Positions 28,585-36,863 of a stretch of DNA of 64,000 bases are shown here, one piece after another. The stretch covers positions 62,001 to 126,000 of the forward strand of contig JBFLXA010000006.1 of assembly GCA_040757575.1 (NCBI GenBank), in the 5' to 3' direction. Position 1 is the stretch's first letter. Every line of letters begins with the position of its first letter. The position numbers and the translations under genes were made by a program. The stretch comes from PFJX01 sp040757575. GTDB taxonomy: Bacteria > Pseudomonadota > Gammaproteobacteria > Burkholderiales > Thiobacillaceae. The notes under the pieces were generated by a model that saw only the letters and a list, made by a program, of their open reading frames with translations, did not search any database and had not been told where the DNA came from.

Positions 28585-28784
28585 TGAGCGAGATCACTAA
28601 AGACCTGCCCCAGGAAGCCGGTGGCATCCCCCGCAAGTGGATCATCCTCGGTGTGGTGAAAGTGGTGGTGCTACTGATCGCCGTCGGTGTGGTGTTCAGC
28701 ATCTATGGCTGCAACACCATGCGGGGCATCGGTCAGGACATCGAGCGGGCTGGCGAGGCCATCCAGAAGTCGAGCAACAAATGA
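28581..28784 (+). CDS. Entericidin-like small membrane lipoprotein
   Basis: 67 residues, starting within the leuC stop (ATGA) and itself overlapping the leuD ATG by 4 nt. An N-terminal polar stretch of 18 residues precedes one hydrophobic helix (about 20-42) ending YGC, then the entericidin consensus CNTMRGIGQDIERAGEAI. Entericidins are small toxin/antidote-like lipoproteins of enterobacteria. In Betaproteobacteria a related gene often sits between leuC and leuD. The cytoplasmic extension before the signal helix is longer than in E. coli EcnA/B. Whether it is lipidated or has any toxin-like role is unknown. Confidence 0.82.
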   Translation: MMSEITKDLPQEAGGIPRKWIILGVVKVVVLLIAVGVVFSIYGCNTMRGIGQDIERAGEAIQKSSNK

Positions 28785-29419
28785 GGCCTTTCTCCCGTCT
28801 TGATGGTCTGGTGGCCCCCCTGGACCGGGCCAACGTGGACACGGACGCCATCATTCCCAAGCAGTTCCTGAAGTCCATCAAGCGCACGGGCTTCGGCCCT
28901 AACGCCTTCGACGAATGGCGTTACCTGGACCGGGGGGAGCCGGGCAAGCCGAACCACGACCGGCCGCTGAACCCGGACTTCGTCCTGAACCAGCCCCGCT
29001 ACCAGGGGGCTTCCGTGCTCCTGGCCCGGGAGAACTTCGGTTGCGGCTCTTCCCGGGAGCATGCGCCCTGGGCCCTGGAGGATTACGGTTTCCGCGTCAT
29101 CATCGCGCCCTCCTTTGCCGACATCTTCTTCAATAACTGCTTCAAGAACGGTCTGCTGCCCATCATCTTGCCGGCGGAAACCGTGGACAGGCTGTTCCGC
29201 GAAACCGAGACCCATGAGGGCTATGCCCTCACCGTGGATCTGGCGGCGCAAACCCTGGCCACCCCGACCGGGGAGACGATTGCCTTCGAGGTGGATCCGG
29301 AGCGCAAACACCGCCTGCTCAACGGCCTGGATGACATCGGCCTGACCCTGCAATTGACAGACAAGATCCAGGCCTACGAGGCCCAGCGCAAGGCGCGGGC
29401 GCCCTGGCTGTTTGCCTGA
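28781..29419 (+). CDS. leuD: 3-isopropylmalate dehydratase small subunit
   Basis: 212 residues from the ATG at 28781, which overlaps the previous stop. Family features: VDTDAIIPKQFLK near residue 20, LARENFGCGSSREHAPWAL, and IAPSFADIFFNNCFKNGLLPI. The GCGSSREHA loop contributes to the substrate site of the LeuCD heterodimer. Length matches E. coli LeuD (201) with a small extension. The tight spacing with the entericidin-like gene implies coupled translation. Confidence 0.97.
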   Translation: MRPFSRLDGLVAPLDRANVDTDAIIPKQFLKSIKRTGFGPNAFDEWRYLDRGEPGKPNHDRPLNPDFVLNQPRYQGASVLLARENFGCGSSREHAPWALEDYGFRVIIAPSFADIFFNNCFKNGLLPIILPAETVDRLFRETETHEGYALTVDLAAQTLATPTGETIAFEVDPERKHRLLNGLDDIGLTLQLTDKIQAYEAQRKARAPWLFA

Positions 29420-29436
29420 ACCGAGAAAGGAATCCA

Positions 29437-30501
29437 ATGAAGCTTGCAGTATTGCCGGGTGACGGCATCGGTCCGGAGATCGTCGCCCAGGCGGTCAAGG
29501 TGTTGAACGTGCTGAAGGCCGATGGCCTGAAGATCGAGATGGAGGAGGCCCCCATCGGCGGTGCCGGCTACGAGGCCGCAAAAGACCCGTTGCCCGAGGC
29601 CACCTTCAAGCTGGCCCAGGCGGCCGATGCCGTGCTGCTGGGGGCCGTGGGAGACTGGAAGTACGACACCCTGCCCCGGGACATGCGTCCCGAGCGGGGC
29701 TTGCTGCGCATCCGCAAGGGGCTGAACCTGTTTGCCAACCTGCGTCCGGCCCTGCTGTATCCGGAACTGGCCTCTGCCTCCACCCTGAAGCCCGAGGTGG
29801 TGTCCGGCCTGGACCTGATGATCGTGCGGGAACTCACCGGCGACATCTACTTCGGCCAGCCCCGGGGCATTTCCACCCTGGAAAACGGCGAGCGGGAAGG
29901 CATCAACACCATGCGTTATTCCGAGTCTGAAATTCGCCGCATCGGCCGCATTGCCTTCGATATCGCCATGAAGCGCAACAAGATGGTGTGCTCCGTGGAC
30001 AAGGCCAACGTGCTGGAAACCACCGAGCTGTGGCGCCAGGTGATGATTGAGATCGCCAGGGACTACCCGGAAGTGGAGCTGTCCCACATGTACGTGGACA
30101 ACGCCGCCATGCAACTGGTGCGGGCCCCCAAGCAGTTCGACGTGATGGTCACCGGCAACATCTTCGGCGACATCCTGTCGGATGAGGCCTCCATGCTCAC
30201 TGGTTCCATCGGCATGCTGCCCTCGGCGTCCCTGGACGAAAACAACAAGGGCATGTACGAGCCCAGCCACGGCTCCGCTCCGGACATCGCCGGCAAGGAC
30301 ATCGCCAACCCCCTGGCCACCATCCTGTCCGTGGCCATGATGTTCAAGTACAGCTTCAACGACGAGGCCACCTTCGCCCGTATCGACAACGCGGTGAAGA
30401 AGGTGATCGCCTCGGGCAAGCGCACCGCCGACATCTGGACGGCTGGCTGCGAGAAGGTATCCTGCTCGGGCATGGGCGATGCGGTGGTCGCGGCGATGTG
30501 A
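29437..30501 (+). CDS. leuB: 3-isopropylmalate dehydrogenase
   Basis: 354 residues, ATG preceded by GAAAGGA. Core motifs: MKLAVLPGDGIGPEI, the substrate arginines in GLLRIRKGLNLFANLRPA, the tyrosine and lysine of the active site, and MYEPSHGSAPDIAGKDIANPLATILS. It oxidises and decarboxylates 3-isopropylmalate with NAD. It closes the leuC-leuD-leuB part of the operon. Immediately after its stop lies a long heptad inverted repeat, which may end or stabilise the transcript before asd. Confidence 0.97.
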   Translation: MKLAVLPGDGIGPEIVAQAVKVLNVLKADGLKIEMEEAPIGGAGYEAAKDPLPEATFKLAQAADAVLLGAVGDWKYDTLPRDMRPERGLLRIRKGLNLFANLRPALLYPELASASTLKPEVVSGLDLMIVRELTGDIYFGQPRGISTLENGEREGINTMRYSESEIRRIGRIAFDIAMKRNKMVCSVDKANVLETTELWRQVMIEIARDYPEVELSHMYVDNAAMQLVRAPKQFDVMVTGNIFGDILSDEASMLTGSIGMLPSASLDENNKGMYEPSHGSAPDIAGKDIANPLATILSVAMMFKYSFNDEATFARIDNAVKKVIASGKRTADIWTAGCEKVSCSGMGDAVVAAM

Positions 30502-30512
30502 TTGATTGATTC

Positions 30513-30607
30513 GGGAAACGGGAAAAGAGAAACGGGAAACGCAAAGTCAACACCGTCTGGTAGCGCGGCGGTTTGCACGTTTCCCATTTCCCGTTTCCCA
30601 TTTCCCG
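30513..30607. repeat. Heptad inverted repeat between leuB and asd
   Basis: The left arm 30513-30541 reads GGGAAAC, GGGAAAA, GAGAAAC, GGGAAAC. The right arm 30578-30607 is the complementary series built of TTTCCCA and TTTCCCG. It could form a stem of nearly 29 bp with a 36-nt loop. The right arm ends 19 nt before the asd start. Confidence 0.9.
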
Positions 30608-30626
30608 CTTTACCAGAGGTAACGAA

Positions 30627-31739
30627 ATGAAACGAGTAGGTCTGATCGGTTGGCGTGGCATGGTGGGCTCGGTGCTCATGGGCCGCATGAAGGAAGAGCG
30701 GGATTTCGATCTCATCGAGCCGGTGTTCTTCACCACTTCCAACGTGGGGGGCAAGGGGCCCGATATCGGCAAGGACGTGCCGCCCCTAAAGGATGCCAAC
30801 AGCATCGACGAGCTGAAGGCCATGGACGTGATCATCACCTGCCAGGGGGGCGATTACACCCAGTCGGTGTACCCGAAGCTCATGGCCAGTGGCTGGAAGG
30901 GCTACTGGATCGATGCCGCTTCCGCCCTGCGCATGAAGGATGACGCCATCATCATCCTGGACCCGGTCAACAAGAACGTGATCCAGGACGGCCTGGCCAA
31001 GGGCATCAAGACCTACGTGGGCGGCAACTGCACGGTGTCCCTCATGCTCATGGCCATCGGTGGCCTGTTCGACCAGGGACTGGTGGAGTGGATTGCCCCC
31101 CAGACCTACCAGGCGGCCTCTGGTGCCGGTGCCCGAAACATGCGCGAGTTGATACAGCAAATGGGCGCGGTGAATGCCGAAGTGAAACCCCTGCTGGACG
31201 ACCCGGCCTCTGCCATCCTGGAAATCGACAGGAAGGTCATCGACTTCGTCCGTTCCGACCGTTACCCCCTGGACGCCTGGCCGGTGCCCCTGGCCGCCTC
31301 CCTGATCCCCTGGATCGACGTGCAACTGGAATCCGGCCAGTCCAAGGAAGAGTGGAAAGCCCAGGTGGAGGCCAACAAGATTCTTGGTCGCTCCGACCGG
31401 CAGATCCCCATCGACGGCCTGTGCGTGCGGGTGGGCGCCATGCGCTGCCACTCCCAGGCCCTGACCATCAAGATGACCAAGGACGTGCCCCTGGACGAGA
31501 TCCACGGCATCATCGCCGAGCACAATGCCTGGGTGAAGGTGGTGCCCAACGACCGGCAGATCACGATGGAACAACTGACACCGGCTGCCGTCACCGGCAC
31601 CCTCACCGTGCCCGTGGGCCGTATGCGCAAGCTCACCATGGGCAAGGACTACCTGTCCGCCTTCACCGTGGGCGACCAGTTGCTGTGGGGGGCCGCCGAG
31701 CCCCTGCGGCGCATGCTGCGCATCCTGCTGGAAGCCTGA
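30627..31739 (+). CDS. asd: Aspartate-semialdehyde dehydrogenase
   Basis: 370 residues from the ATG at 30627 (MKRVGLIGWRGMVGSVL); an upstream in-frame ATG at 30573 lies inside the repeat and is rejected. NADP-binding GWRGMVGS at the start, catalytic Cys135 in GGNCTVSLM (the same number as in E. coli Asd), and the active-site histidine region RVGAMRCHSQAL. It reduces aspartyl phosphate on the way to lysine, threonine, methionine and cell-wall diaminopimelate. The next gene encodes a degenerate paralogue. Confidence 0.97.
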   Translation: MKRVGLIGWRGMVGSVLMGRMKEERDFDLIEPVFFTTSNVGGKGPDIGKDVPPLKDANSIDELKAMDVIITCQGGDYTQSVYPKLMASGWKGYWIDAASALRMKDDAIIILDPVNKNVIQDGLAKGIKTYVGGNCTVSLMLMAIGGLFDQGLVEWIAPQTYQAASGAGARNMRELIQQMGAVNAEVKPLLDDPASAILEIDRKVIDFVRSDRYPLDAWPVPLAASLIPWIDVQLESGQSKEEWKAQVEANKILGRSDRQIPIDGLCVRVGAMRCHSQALTIKMTKDVPLDEIHGIIAEHNAWVKVVPNDRQITMEQLTPAAVTGTLTVPVGRMRKLTMGKDYLSAFTVGDQLLWGAAEPLRRMLRILLEA

Positions 31740-31740
31740 G

Positions 31741-32679
31741 GTGTCATCGTCAGGCAGCGTGTCCCAGTTTGATCTGGCGGTCCTGGGGGCGGACGATCCC
31801 CTAGGTGAGGTGTTCCTGAAAAATCTCGAAGACCGGGAAATTCCCGTGGGACGCCTGTTTCCCCTGGTGCATGGAGACCCGGAAGGCATCCAGGCCTTTC
31901 GGGGCGAAGAATGGCCGTGGATGGCGGCGGAAGATTTCGATTACAGCCAGGTTCAGGCCCTGGTGGTGGCCAGCCCATTGCCGGCGTACCGGAGTGTTGT
32001 GGAAAGCCTGCGCAAGGCTCGCCCAGCCATGCCCATCCTGACACCGGATCAGATCGTGCCGGGCCCCGCCCAGGCCCTGGCCCGGCTGTTGCGGGTGTTG
32101 TCTGCCCTGGGCAAGGTCGAGCATGTAATGGCCAGCATCAGCCTCCCGGTTGCCCTGGCTGGCCGGGCAGGGCTGGATGAGTTGATTCACCAGTCCCGGG
32201 GCCTGTTCAACATGGAGTCCCCCGACCCGGAAGTCTTTCCTCTGCAAATCGCTTTCAACATGATTCCGGTGCTGGAGGGGGGCGAGATCCGTTATGGACC
32301 GACCAGTCTGGCCTCGGGTGTGGCGGCCCTGACGCAAGGCCTGCGCCCCGGCTGCATGGTGGCCTGGATGCCGGTGCTTTATGGTGGTGCGACGGCTTTG
32401 CAGGTTCGCATGGATCGGCCCCTGGAAATAGATGCCCTGCGGCAAGCGCTGCGCCATCAGGAGGGCATATGCCTCATGGAATCCGATCTGCCGGCAGGAA
32501 ACCCCACCCCGGCTACAGATTCCCTGGAAAGTGCCGATATATTCCTCGGTCAGTTGAGTGTTGGAGAACAGGATATCCGGGTCTGGTTGATATACGATCC
32601 CCTGCGGATCGAATCCGAGCAAATGGCGGACGTGGTTGAAAATTGGATTGAAAAACCCGCGAATTCGGTGATAACGTGA
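31741..32679 (+). CDS. Asd-like protein without the catalytic cysteine (USG-1-like)
   Basis: 312 residues, GTG start one base after the asd stop. The fold order follows aspartate-semialdehyde dehydrogenase: LAVLGADDPLGEVFLKNLEDREIPV (NADP-like segment), then LPVALAGRAGLDELIHQSRGLFNM and LQIAFNMIPV, which match the dimerisation half. No G-N-C-T catalytic block is present, so it is unlikely to be an active dehydrogenase. E. coli has a comparable protein, USG-1, upstream of truA, and here too it lies in an asd/fimV/truA neighbourhood. The function of USG-1-like proteins is unknown. Confidence 0.8.
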   Translation: MSSSGSVSQFDLAVLGADDPLGEVFLKNLEDREIPVGRLFPLVHGDPEGIQAFRGEEWPWMAAEDFDYSQVQALVVASPLPAYRSVVESLRKARPAMPILTPDQIVPGPAQALARLLRVLSALGKVEHVMASISLPVALAGRAGLDELIHQSRGLFNMESPDPEVFPLQIAFNMIPVLEGGEIRYGPTSLASGVAALTQGLRPGCMVAWMPVLYGGATALQVRMDRPLEIDALRQALRHQEGICLMESDLPAGNPTPATDSLESADIFLGQLSVGEQDIRVWLIYDPLRIESEQMADVVENWIEKPANSVIT

Positions 32680-32787
32680 AAAGCACTTAAGGTTGCGCGC
32701 CTAACTCCATGAGACATTTAGAAAAACGGTGTACCGTTATGGGCGGCGTCGAAATTACGATTCAAGGCTGAGGGAAAAGGCGTAAAG

Positions 32788-35400
32788 ATGAAGAAATCCA
32801 TGCGAATCAGTGGGTTGTTGTCAGCGCTTCTGCTGGTTTATGGCAGCGCACAGGGGGCCGGCCTGGGGAAACTCTCGGTGCAATCCGCCCTTGGGCAACC
32901 CTTGCGGGCCGAAATCGAGCTCCTGTCCGTCACCAAGGAAGAGTTGTCCGGAATCAGCGCCCAACTTGCCAGCCGGGATCTCTTCCGCCAGGCCCGCATC
33001 GAGCGATCCGGTGCCCTCAGCAACCTGGAATTCGGCGTGGCCCAGCGGGCAAATGGCCAGCCCGTCATTCGCATCACCTCCGCGACACCCATTGCCGATC
33101 CTTTCCTGGACATGCTCATCGAGCTGAACTGGAGTACGGGGCGCATCATCCGGGAATACACCGTATTGCTGGATCCGCCCGTTGAGGGCCGGGCCGCTGC
33201 TCCCGCCCAGCCCAAGGCCGTACCGGTGGCTGGTGCAAGCGAAACCAAGTCGCCGGAAGTGGTTGCCAAGCCACCGGCGGAGAATGCCGACAAACCCGCC
33301 CAGGCCGTAGACAAGCCGGCCGCATCTAACCGCTATGGCCCCATCAAGTCTGGCGAAACCCTGCGTTCCATTGCCGGTCGGGTGAAAGATGCCGACGTCA
33401 CCCTGGAGCAGATGATGGCGGGCCTGTATATGGCCAACAAGCCGGCCTTCATCGACAACAACATGAATCTGCTTAAAAAGGGCGCAGTGCTCAAGGTGCC
33501 CTCAGCAGATGCGGTGCATCGTCAGGTATCGCCTTCCCAGGCCCTGCGCATGATCCAGAACCATGTGGACGAATGGCACGCCTATCGCAGCAAGGTGGCC
33601 GGGGTGGCTGAAGATACTCCGGATGCCCGCCAGGACAAGCCTGCAGCTGCCGGTGCCATCACCCCCAAGGTCCAGGACAAATCCGGAACATCCGCCGCTC
33701 CCAAGGACGTGTTGCAGCTTTCCAAGGGGGTGCCGGCTACCGGCGGCAAGCAGGATGCCAAGACTCAGGAACGTTTGCAGTCCCTGGAAGAAGAGCTGGC
33801 TGCCAAGGCCAGGGCCCTGCAGGAATCCCAGGATCGGGTTGCCCAGCTGGAGCGGGCAGTGCGGGACATGCAGGAACTGCTGCAACTCAAATCCCAGGCA
33901 GCGCAACAGACGCCCCCTCCCGCCGCCCCCGAGGCCCCGGCTGCGGTAGAACCGCCCCCGGCACCCGAGCCGGCTCCGGCCGAACCTCCGGCTGCGCCCG
34001 TGGCCAAGCCCGCGCCCCTGCCGCCGCCCCCTGTCACCCCGGTGGAAGAAGAGGGCAGCTGGCTCTCCACCTTCCTGCGCAACCCCATCTATATCGGTGG
34101 AGTCGTGGCCGCTTTGCTGCTCTCCGGCCTGCTGTGGATGATGATGGCTGGCAACCGGCGTCGTAAGGGCCTGAACAAGTTCGAAGACAGCATCATGACC
34201 GGCGGCGAATTCAAGAGTGGCGCCGTCTTCAACACCGGGGGCGCCGATGCCACGGCCAGCGCCCCGGCCAACACCGAAGGTAGCATGCTGCTTACCGACT
34301 TCAGCCGGCTGGGCCTGGGTGCTATCGATACCCACGAGGTGGACCCCATCGCCGAGGCCGAGGTCTACATGGCCTACGGTCGGGATGCCCAGGCGGAGGA
34401 AATCCTCAAGGAAGCCCTGGACAAGGATTCCAGCCGCCATGAGATCGCGCTCAAGCTGCTGGAAATCTACGCCGCCCGCAAGGACCCCCTGGCCTTCGAG
34501 ACCACGGCCAGCGAACTCTATGCCGGCCTCGGCGGCCAGGACACGCCAGTGTGGCAACGAGCTGCCGAAATGGGGCGCTCCATCGACCCTGACAATCCCC
34601 TGTACCGCATGGCTCAGGGTCAGGCCTTTGGCCCCGCTGCCGATGCGAAGATTGAGCAGGAGCCTGCTGCCAAGGTCGAGTTGCCGTCCGTTTCCACGCC
34701 GGATCTGGATGCGGGTCTGGATTTCACCGCCGAACCCGTTCCCCCCCCGGTGGCAGAGTCCCTGCCGGCTGAAACGGCAGAGTTGGGGCAGGCGGATAAC
34801 GGTCTGGACTTCACTTCTTCCTTCGATCAGCCCCTGGATGAAGCAACTGCAAAACCTGCGGTGGAACTGGAGCCTGTGGATCTGGATTTCGAGCCGGTTC
34901 CTGCCAGTGAGCCTGCCCGGGAACCGGAAGGTCTGGATTTCGATCTGGCAGTCCCCGAGCCGGCAGCTGAACCCGAGCCGGTCTTTGAGGCCGAGGAGGC
35001 GATTGAAATCGCTGCGCCCGTGGCTGAGGCCCCCAAGGAAGACGAAGCCATTTTGCCGGAGCTGGACCTCAGCGACATTGACCTGAACCTGGAGTTGCCG
35101 GCTGCGGAAAGCACCGCCCAGGAAACCTCGGACGAACTGGTTGCCCCGTCCCTTGAACCCATGGCCGACATGGATTTCCAGCCAGCGGAAGCTGAAGCTG
35201 CTCCGGCCGCTCCGGCTGAGCCTCCAGCAGGTGTGGATCCGGTGCTGTGGGAAGAGGTCAACACCAAGCTGGATCTGGCCCGTGCCTATCTGGAAATGGG
35301 CGATCGTGAAGGCGCCCGGGAGATACTCCAGGAAGTGGTCCAGGAGGGGGACGGCAACCAGCAGTCCGAAGCGCGCAAGCTGTTGGACGAGGCGGGCTGA
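32788..35400 (+). CDS. fimV: FimV-like polar landmark and pilus assembly protein
   Basis: 870 residues. Signal peptide (about 1-24); conserved N-terminal periplasmic domain (LGKLSVQSALGQPLRAEIEL, then TPIADPFLDMLIEL); a LysM-like peptidoglycan-binding region (about 183-236, YGPIKSGETLRSIAGRV); coiled coil (about 325-370); Pro/Ala-rich linker; TM helix (about 432-452); an acidic cytoplasmic region with a TPR-like part; and the C-terminal FimV motif KLDLARAYLEMGDREGAREILQEVVQEG. FimV organises the cell pole and promotes type IV pilus secretin assembly and cAMP signalling. An AACGGT-GT-ACCGTT repeat at 32725-32738 precedes it. A terminator follows at 35438. Confidence 0.94.
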   Translation: MKKSMRISGLLSALLLVYGSAQGAGLGKLSVQSALGQPLRAEIELLSVTKEELSGISAQLASRDLFRQARIERSGALSNLEFGVAQRANGQPVIRITSATPIADPFLDMLIELNWSTGRIIREYTVLLDPPVEGRAAAPAQPKAVPVAGASETKSPEVVAKPPAENADKPAQAVDKPAASNRYGPIKSGETLRSIAGRVKDADVTLEQMMAGLYMANKPAFIDNNMNLLKKGAVLKVPSADAVHRQVSPSQALRMIQNHVDEWHAYRSKVAGVAEDTPDARQDKPAAAGAITPKVQDKSGTSAAPKDVLQLSKGVPATGGKQDAKTQERLQSLEEELAAKARALQESQDRVAQLERAVRDMQELLQLKSQAAQQTPPPAAPEAPAAVEPPPAPEPAPAEPPAAPVAKPAPLPPPPVTPVEEEGSWLSTFLRNPIYIGGVVAALLLSGLLWMMMAGNRRRKGLNKFEDSIMTGGEFKSGAVFNTGGADATASAPANTEGSMLLTDFSRLGLGAIDTHEVDPIAEAEVYMAYGRDAQAEEILKEALDKDSSRHEIALKLLEIYAARKDPLAFETTASELYAGLGGQDTPVWQRAAEMGRSIDPDNPLYRMAQGQAFGPAADAKIEQEPAAKVELPSVSTPDLDAGLDFTAEPVPPPVAESLPAETAELGQADNGLDFTSSFDQPLDEATAKPAVELEPVDLDFEPVPASEPAREPEGLDFDLAVPEPAAEPEPVFEAEEAIEIAAPVAEAPKEDEAILPELDLSDIDLNLELPAAESTAQETSDELVAPSLEPMADMDFQPAEAEAAPAAPAEPPAGVDPVLWEEVNTKLDLARAYLEMGDREGAREILQEVVQEGDGNQQSEARKLLDEAG

Positions 35401-36051
35401 TTGCACCCTGGAAACAGGCTGTTCCTGTATGTCCTCACAGCCCTGGTGATCCCAGGGCTGTCTTTTTTCATGGCCCTGGGCCTGACCCTGGCGGCGGCGT
35501 TGCTGGCCCTCTGGATGCAAAGACCTGCCTGGCGCCTGTTATGGCGAGCCCGATGGTTATTTGCGGTGTTGGTCCTGGGCTATGGCTATGGCGTGCCCGG
35601 TGACCCCATGTTGGGTGTCTGGCAGGACAGCCTGCCTACCTGGCAGGGCATGCAGACGGGGCTGGCCCAGGCGCTCAATCTGATGAGCATATTGCTCTGG
35701 CTGGATGTGCTGGTTCTGAGCCTGCCCCTTCCTCGTCTCCTGGGGGGGCTGGACGCCCTGCTTGCGCCCATGGCGCGGCTGGGGATGCCCGCCCGGCAAT
35801 TCGCCTTGCGATTGGCGCTGACCCTCAAAGTGCTGGAAGTGTTGGAGCAACACCGCCGCACCCGGCCCCGGGAAAGTGCGGGACGGGGCAGGGACCGGCT
35901 GGCCCTGCTGTTCACCCCGGTGGATGTGGGTTGGGTACCTGAAAAGGTCGGTCTGGAGACCTTGCCCTACCAGGGCCGGGACCGATGGTTGCTCGCCGGC
36001 CTGGTGCTGTTAACGGTGGGGTTTGCCGGATGGGGAGTGCTCCATGGCTGA
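35401..36051 (+). CDS. CbiQ-like (ECF transporter T component) membrane protein
   Basis: 216 residues with a TTG start directly after the fimV stop. It opens HPGNRLFLYVLTALVIPGLSFF and has four to five hydrophobic helices, with a cytoplasmic Arg-rich segment HRRTRPRESAGRGRDRL in place of the coupling helices of CbiQ/EcfT. No ATPase or S component is nearby, so it may be an orphan T protein or something else. A strong intrinsic terminator (35438-35468) is embedded in codons 13-23. An alternative ATG at 35470, just after it, would give a 193-residue product. The conserved-looking HPGNRL start favours the TTG. Confidence 0.72.
   Translation: MHPGNRLFLYVLTALVIPGLSFFMALGLTLAAALLALWMQRPAWRLLWRARWLFAVLVLGYGYGVPGDPMLGVWQDSLPTWQGMQTGLAQALNLMSILLWLDVLVLSLPLPRLLGGLDALLAPMARLGMPARQFALRLALTLKVLEVLEQHRRTRPRESAGRGRDRLALLFTPVDVGWVPEKVGLETLPYQGRDRWLLAGLVLLTVGFAGWGVLHG
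35438..35468 (+). terminator. Intrinsic terminator after fimV, inside the next coding sequence
   Basis: CAGCCCTGG (35438-35446), loop TGATC, CCAGGGCTG (35452-35460), then TCTTTTTT. The 9-bp stem is perfect and the tail is a proper T run, 38 nt after the fimV stop but within the CbiQ-like reading frame. Confidence 0.85.
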
Positions 36052-36859
36052 CGGCGGAGGGGGGCGCATCGCCCTCGGGATTGAATACGATGGGTCCGCC
36101 TTCTGCGGCTGGCAGACCCAGCCGGGGGGCTGCGCCATCCAGGACCATCTGGAATCGGCCCTGGCCATCATCCATGGCGCACCGGTGCAGACCATCACGG
36201 CGGGGCGTACCGACGCCGGTGTCCATGCCAGCGGACAGGTAGTGCATTTCGATTTCCACAATCCCCGTCCGGACAGTGCCTGGGTGCGGGGGGTCAACGC
36301 CCATCTGCCCGGGGGGGTGACGGTGCTCTGGTCCCGGCAGGTGGACGCCGCTTTCGACGCCCGGCGCAGTGCCCTGGAACGCACCTATCGCTACCTGCTC
36401 CTCAACCGGCCAGCCAGGCCGGCCCTGCTGGCAGGCAAGGTGGGCTGGGTCCATGGCGAACTGGACCTTGCCGCCATGCAGGCCGGTGCGGGCCGCTTGC
36501 AGGGTACCCATGATTTCTCTGCCTTCCGGGCGGCGGAATGCCAGGCCCGCTCGCCGATACGGGACCTGCGCCAGGTGAGCGTGCAGCATCATGGCCCCTG
36601 GTGCCTGTTCGAATTCCGCGCCAACGCCTTTTTGCATCACCAGGTACGCAACATGGTCGGCGCCCTGGTCTGGGTGGGCCTCGGCCGGCGCCCCCCGGAA
36701 TGGATCAGCGAAGTCCTCGCCTCCCGGGACCGGGCCCAGGGAGCAGCCACCTTCGCCCCGGACGGCCTGTATCTGGTCCAGGTCCGCTATGACCCGGCCT
36801 GGGCTTTGCCGGCCACCGATGGCATCATGCCATCTCTGGTTCTGCCCCTCGGTGATTGA
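36044..36859 (+). CDS. truA: tRNA pseudouridine(38-40) synthase TruA
   Basis: 271 residues from the ATG at 36044, preceded by GGGGAG and overlapping the previous gene by 8 nt. Catalytic Asp57 sits in TAGRTDAGVHASGQVVHFD, the TruA signature. Other family parts: YDGSAFCGWQ near the start, TYRYLLLNR, and FLHHQVRNMVGALVWVG. It makes pseudouridine at positions 38-40 of the tRNA anticodon arm. truA followed by trpF is a common betaproteobacterial and pseudomonad order. Confidence 0.95.
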   Translation: MADGGGGRIALGIEYDGSAFCGWQTQPGGCAIQDHLESALAIIHGAPVQTITAGRTDAGVHASGQVVHFDFHNPRPDSAWVRGVNAHLPGGVTVLWSRQVDAAFDARRSALERTYRYLLLNRPARPALLAGKVGWVHGELDLAAMQAGAGRLQGTHDFSAFRAAECQARSPIRDLRQVSVQHHGPWCLFEFRANAFLHHQVRNMVGALVWVGLGRRPPEWISEVLASRDRAQGAATFAPDGLYLVQVRYDPAWALPATDGIMPSLVLPLGD

Positions 36860-36863
36860 TTCC

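Noticed and set aside
30573..30626. Upstream ATG extension of asd
   Set aside because: It lies in the right arm of the repeat and would add residues not found in Asd; the catalytic Cys number fits the 30627 start.
33502..35520. 672-codon minus-strand frame opposite fimV
   Set aside because: GC-driven antisense shadow; FimV has clear domains in the same span.
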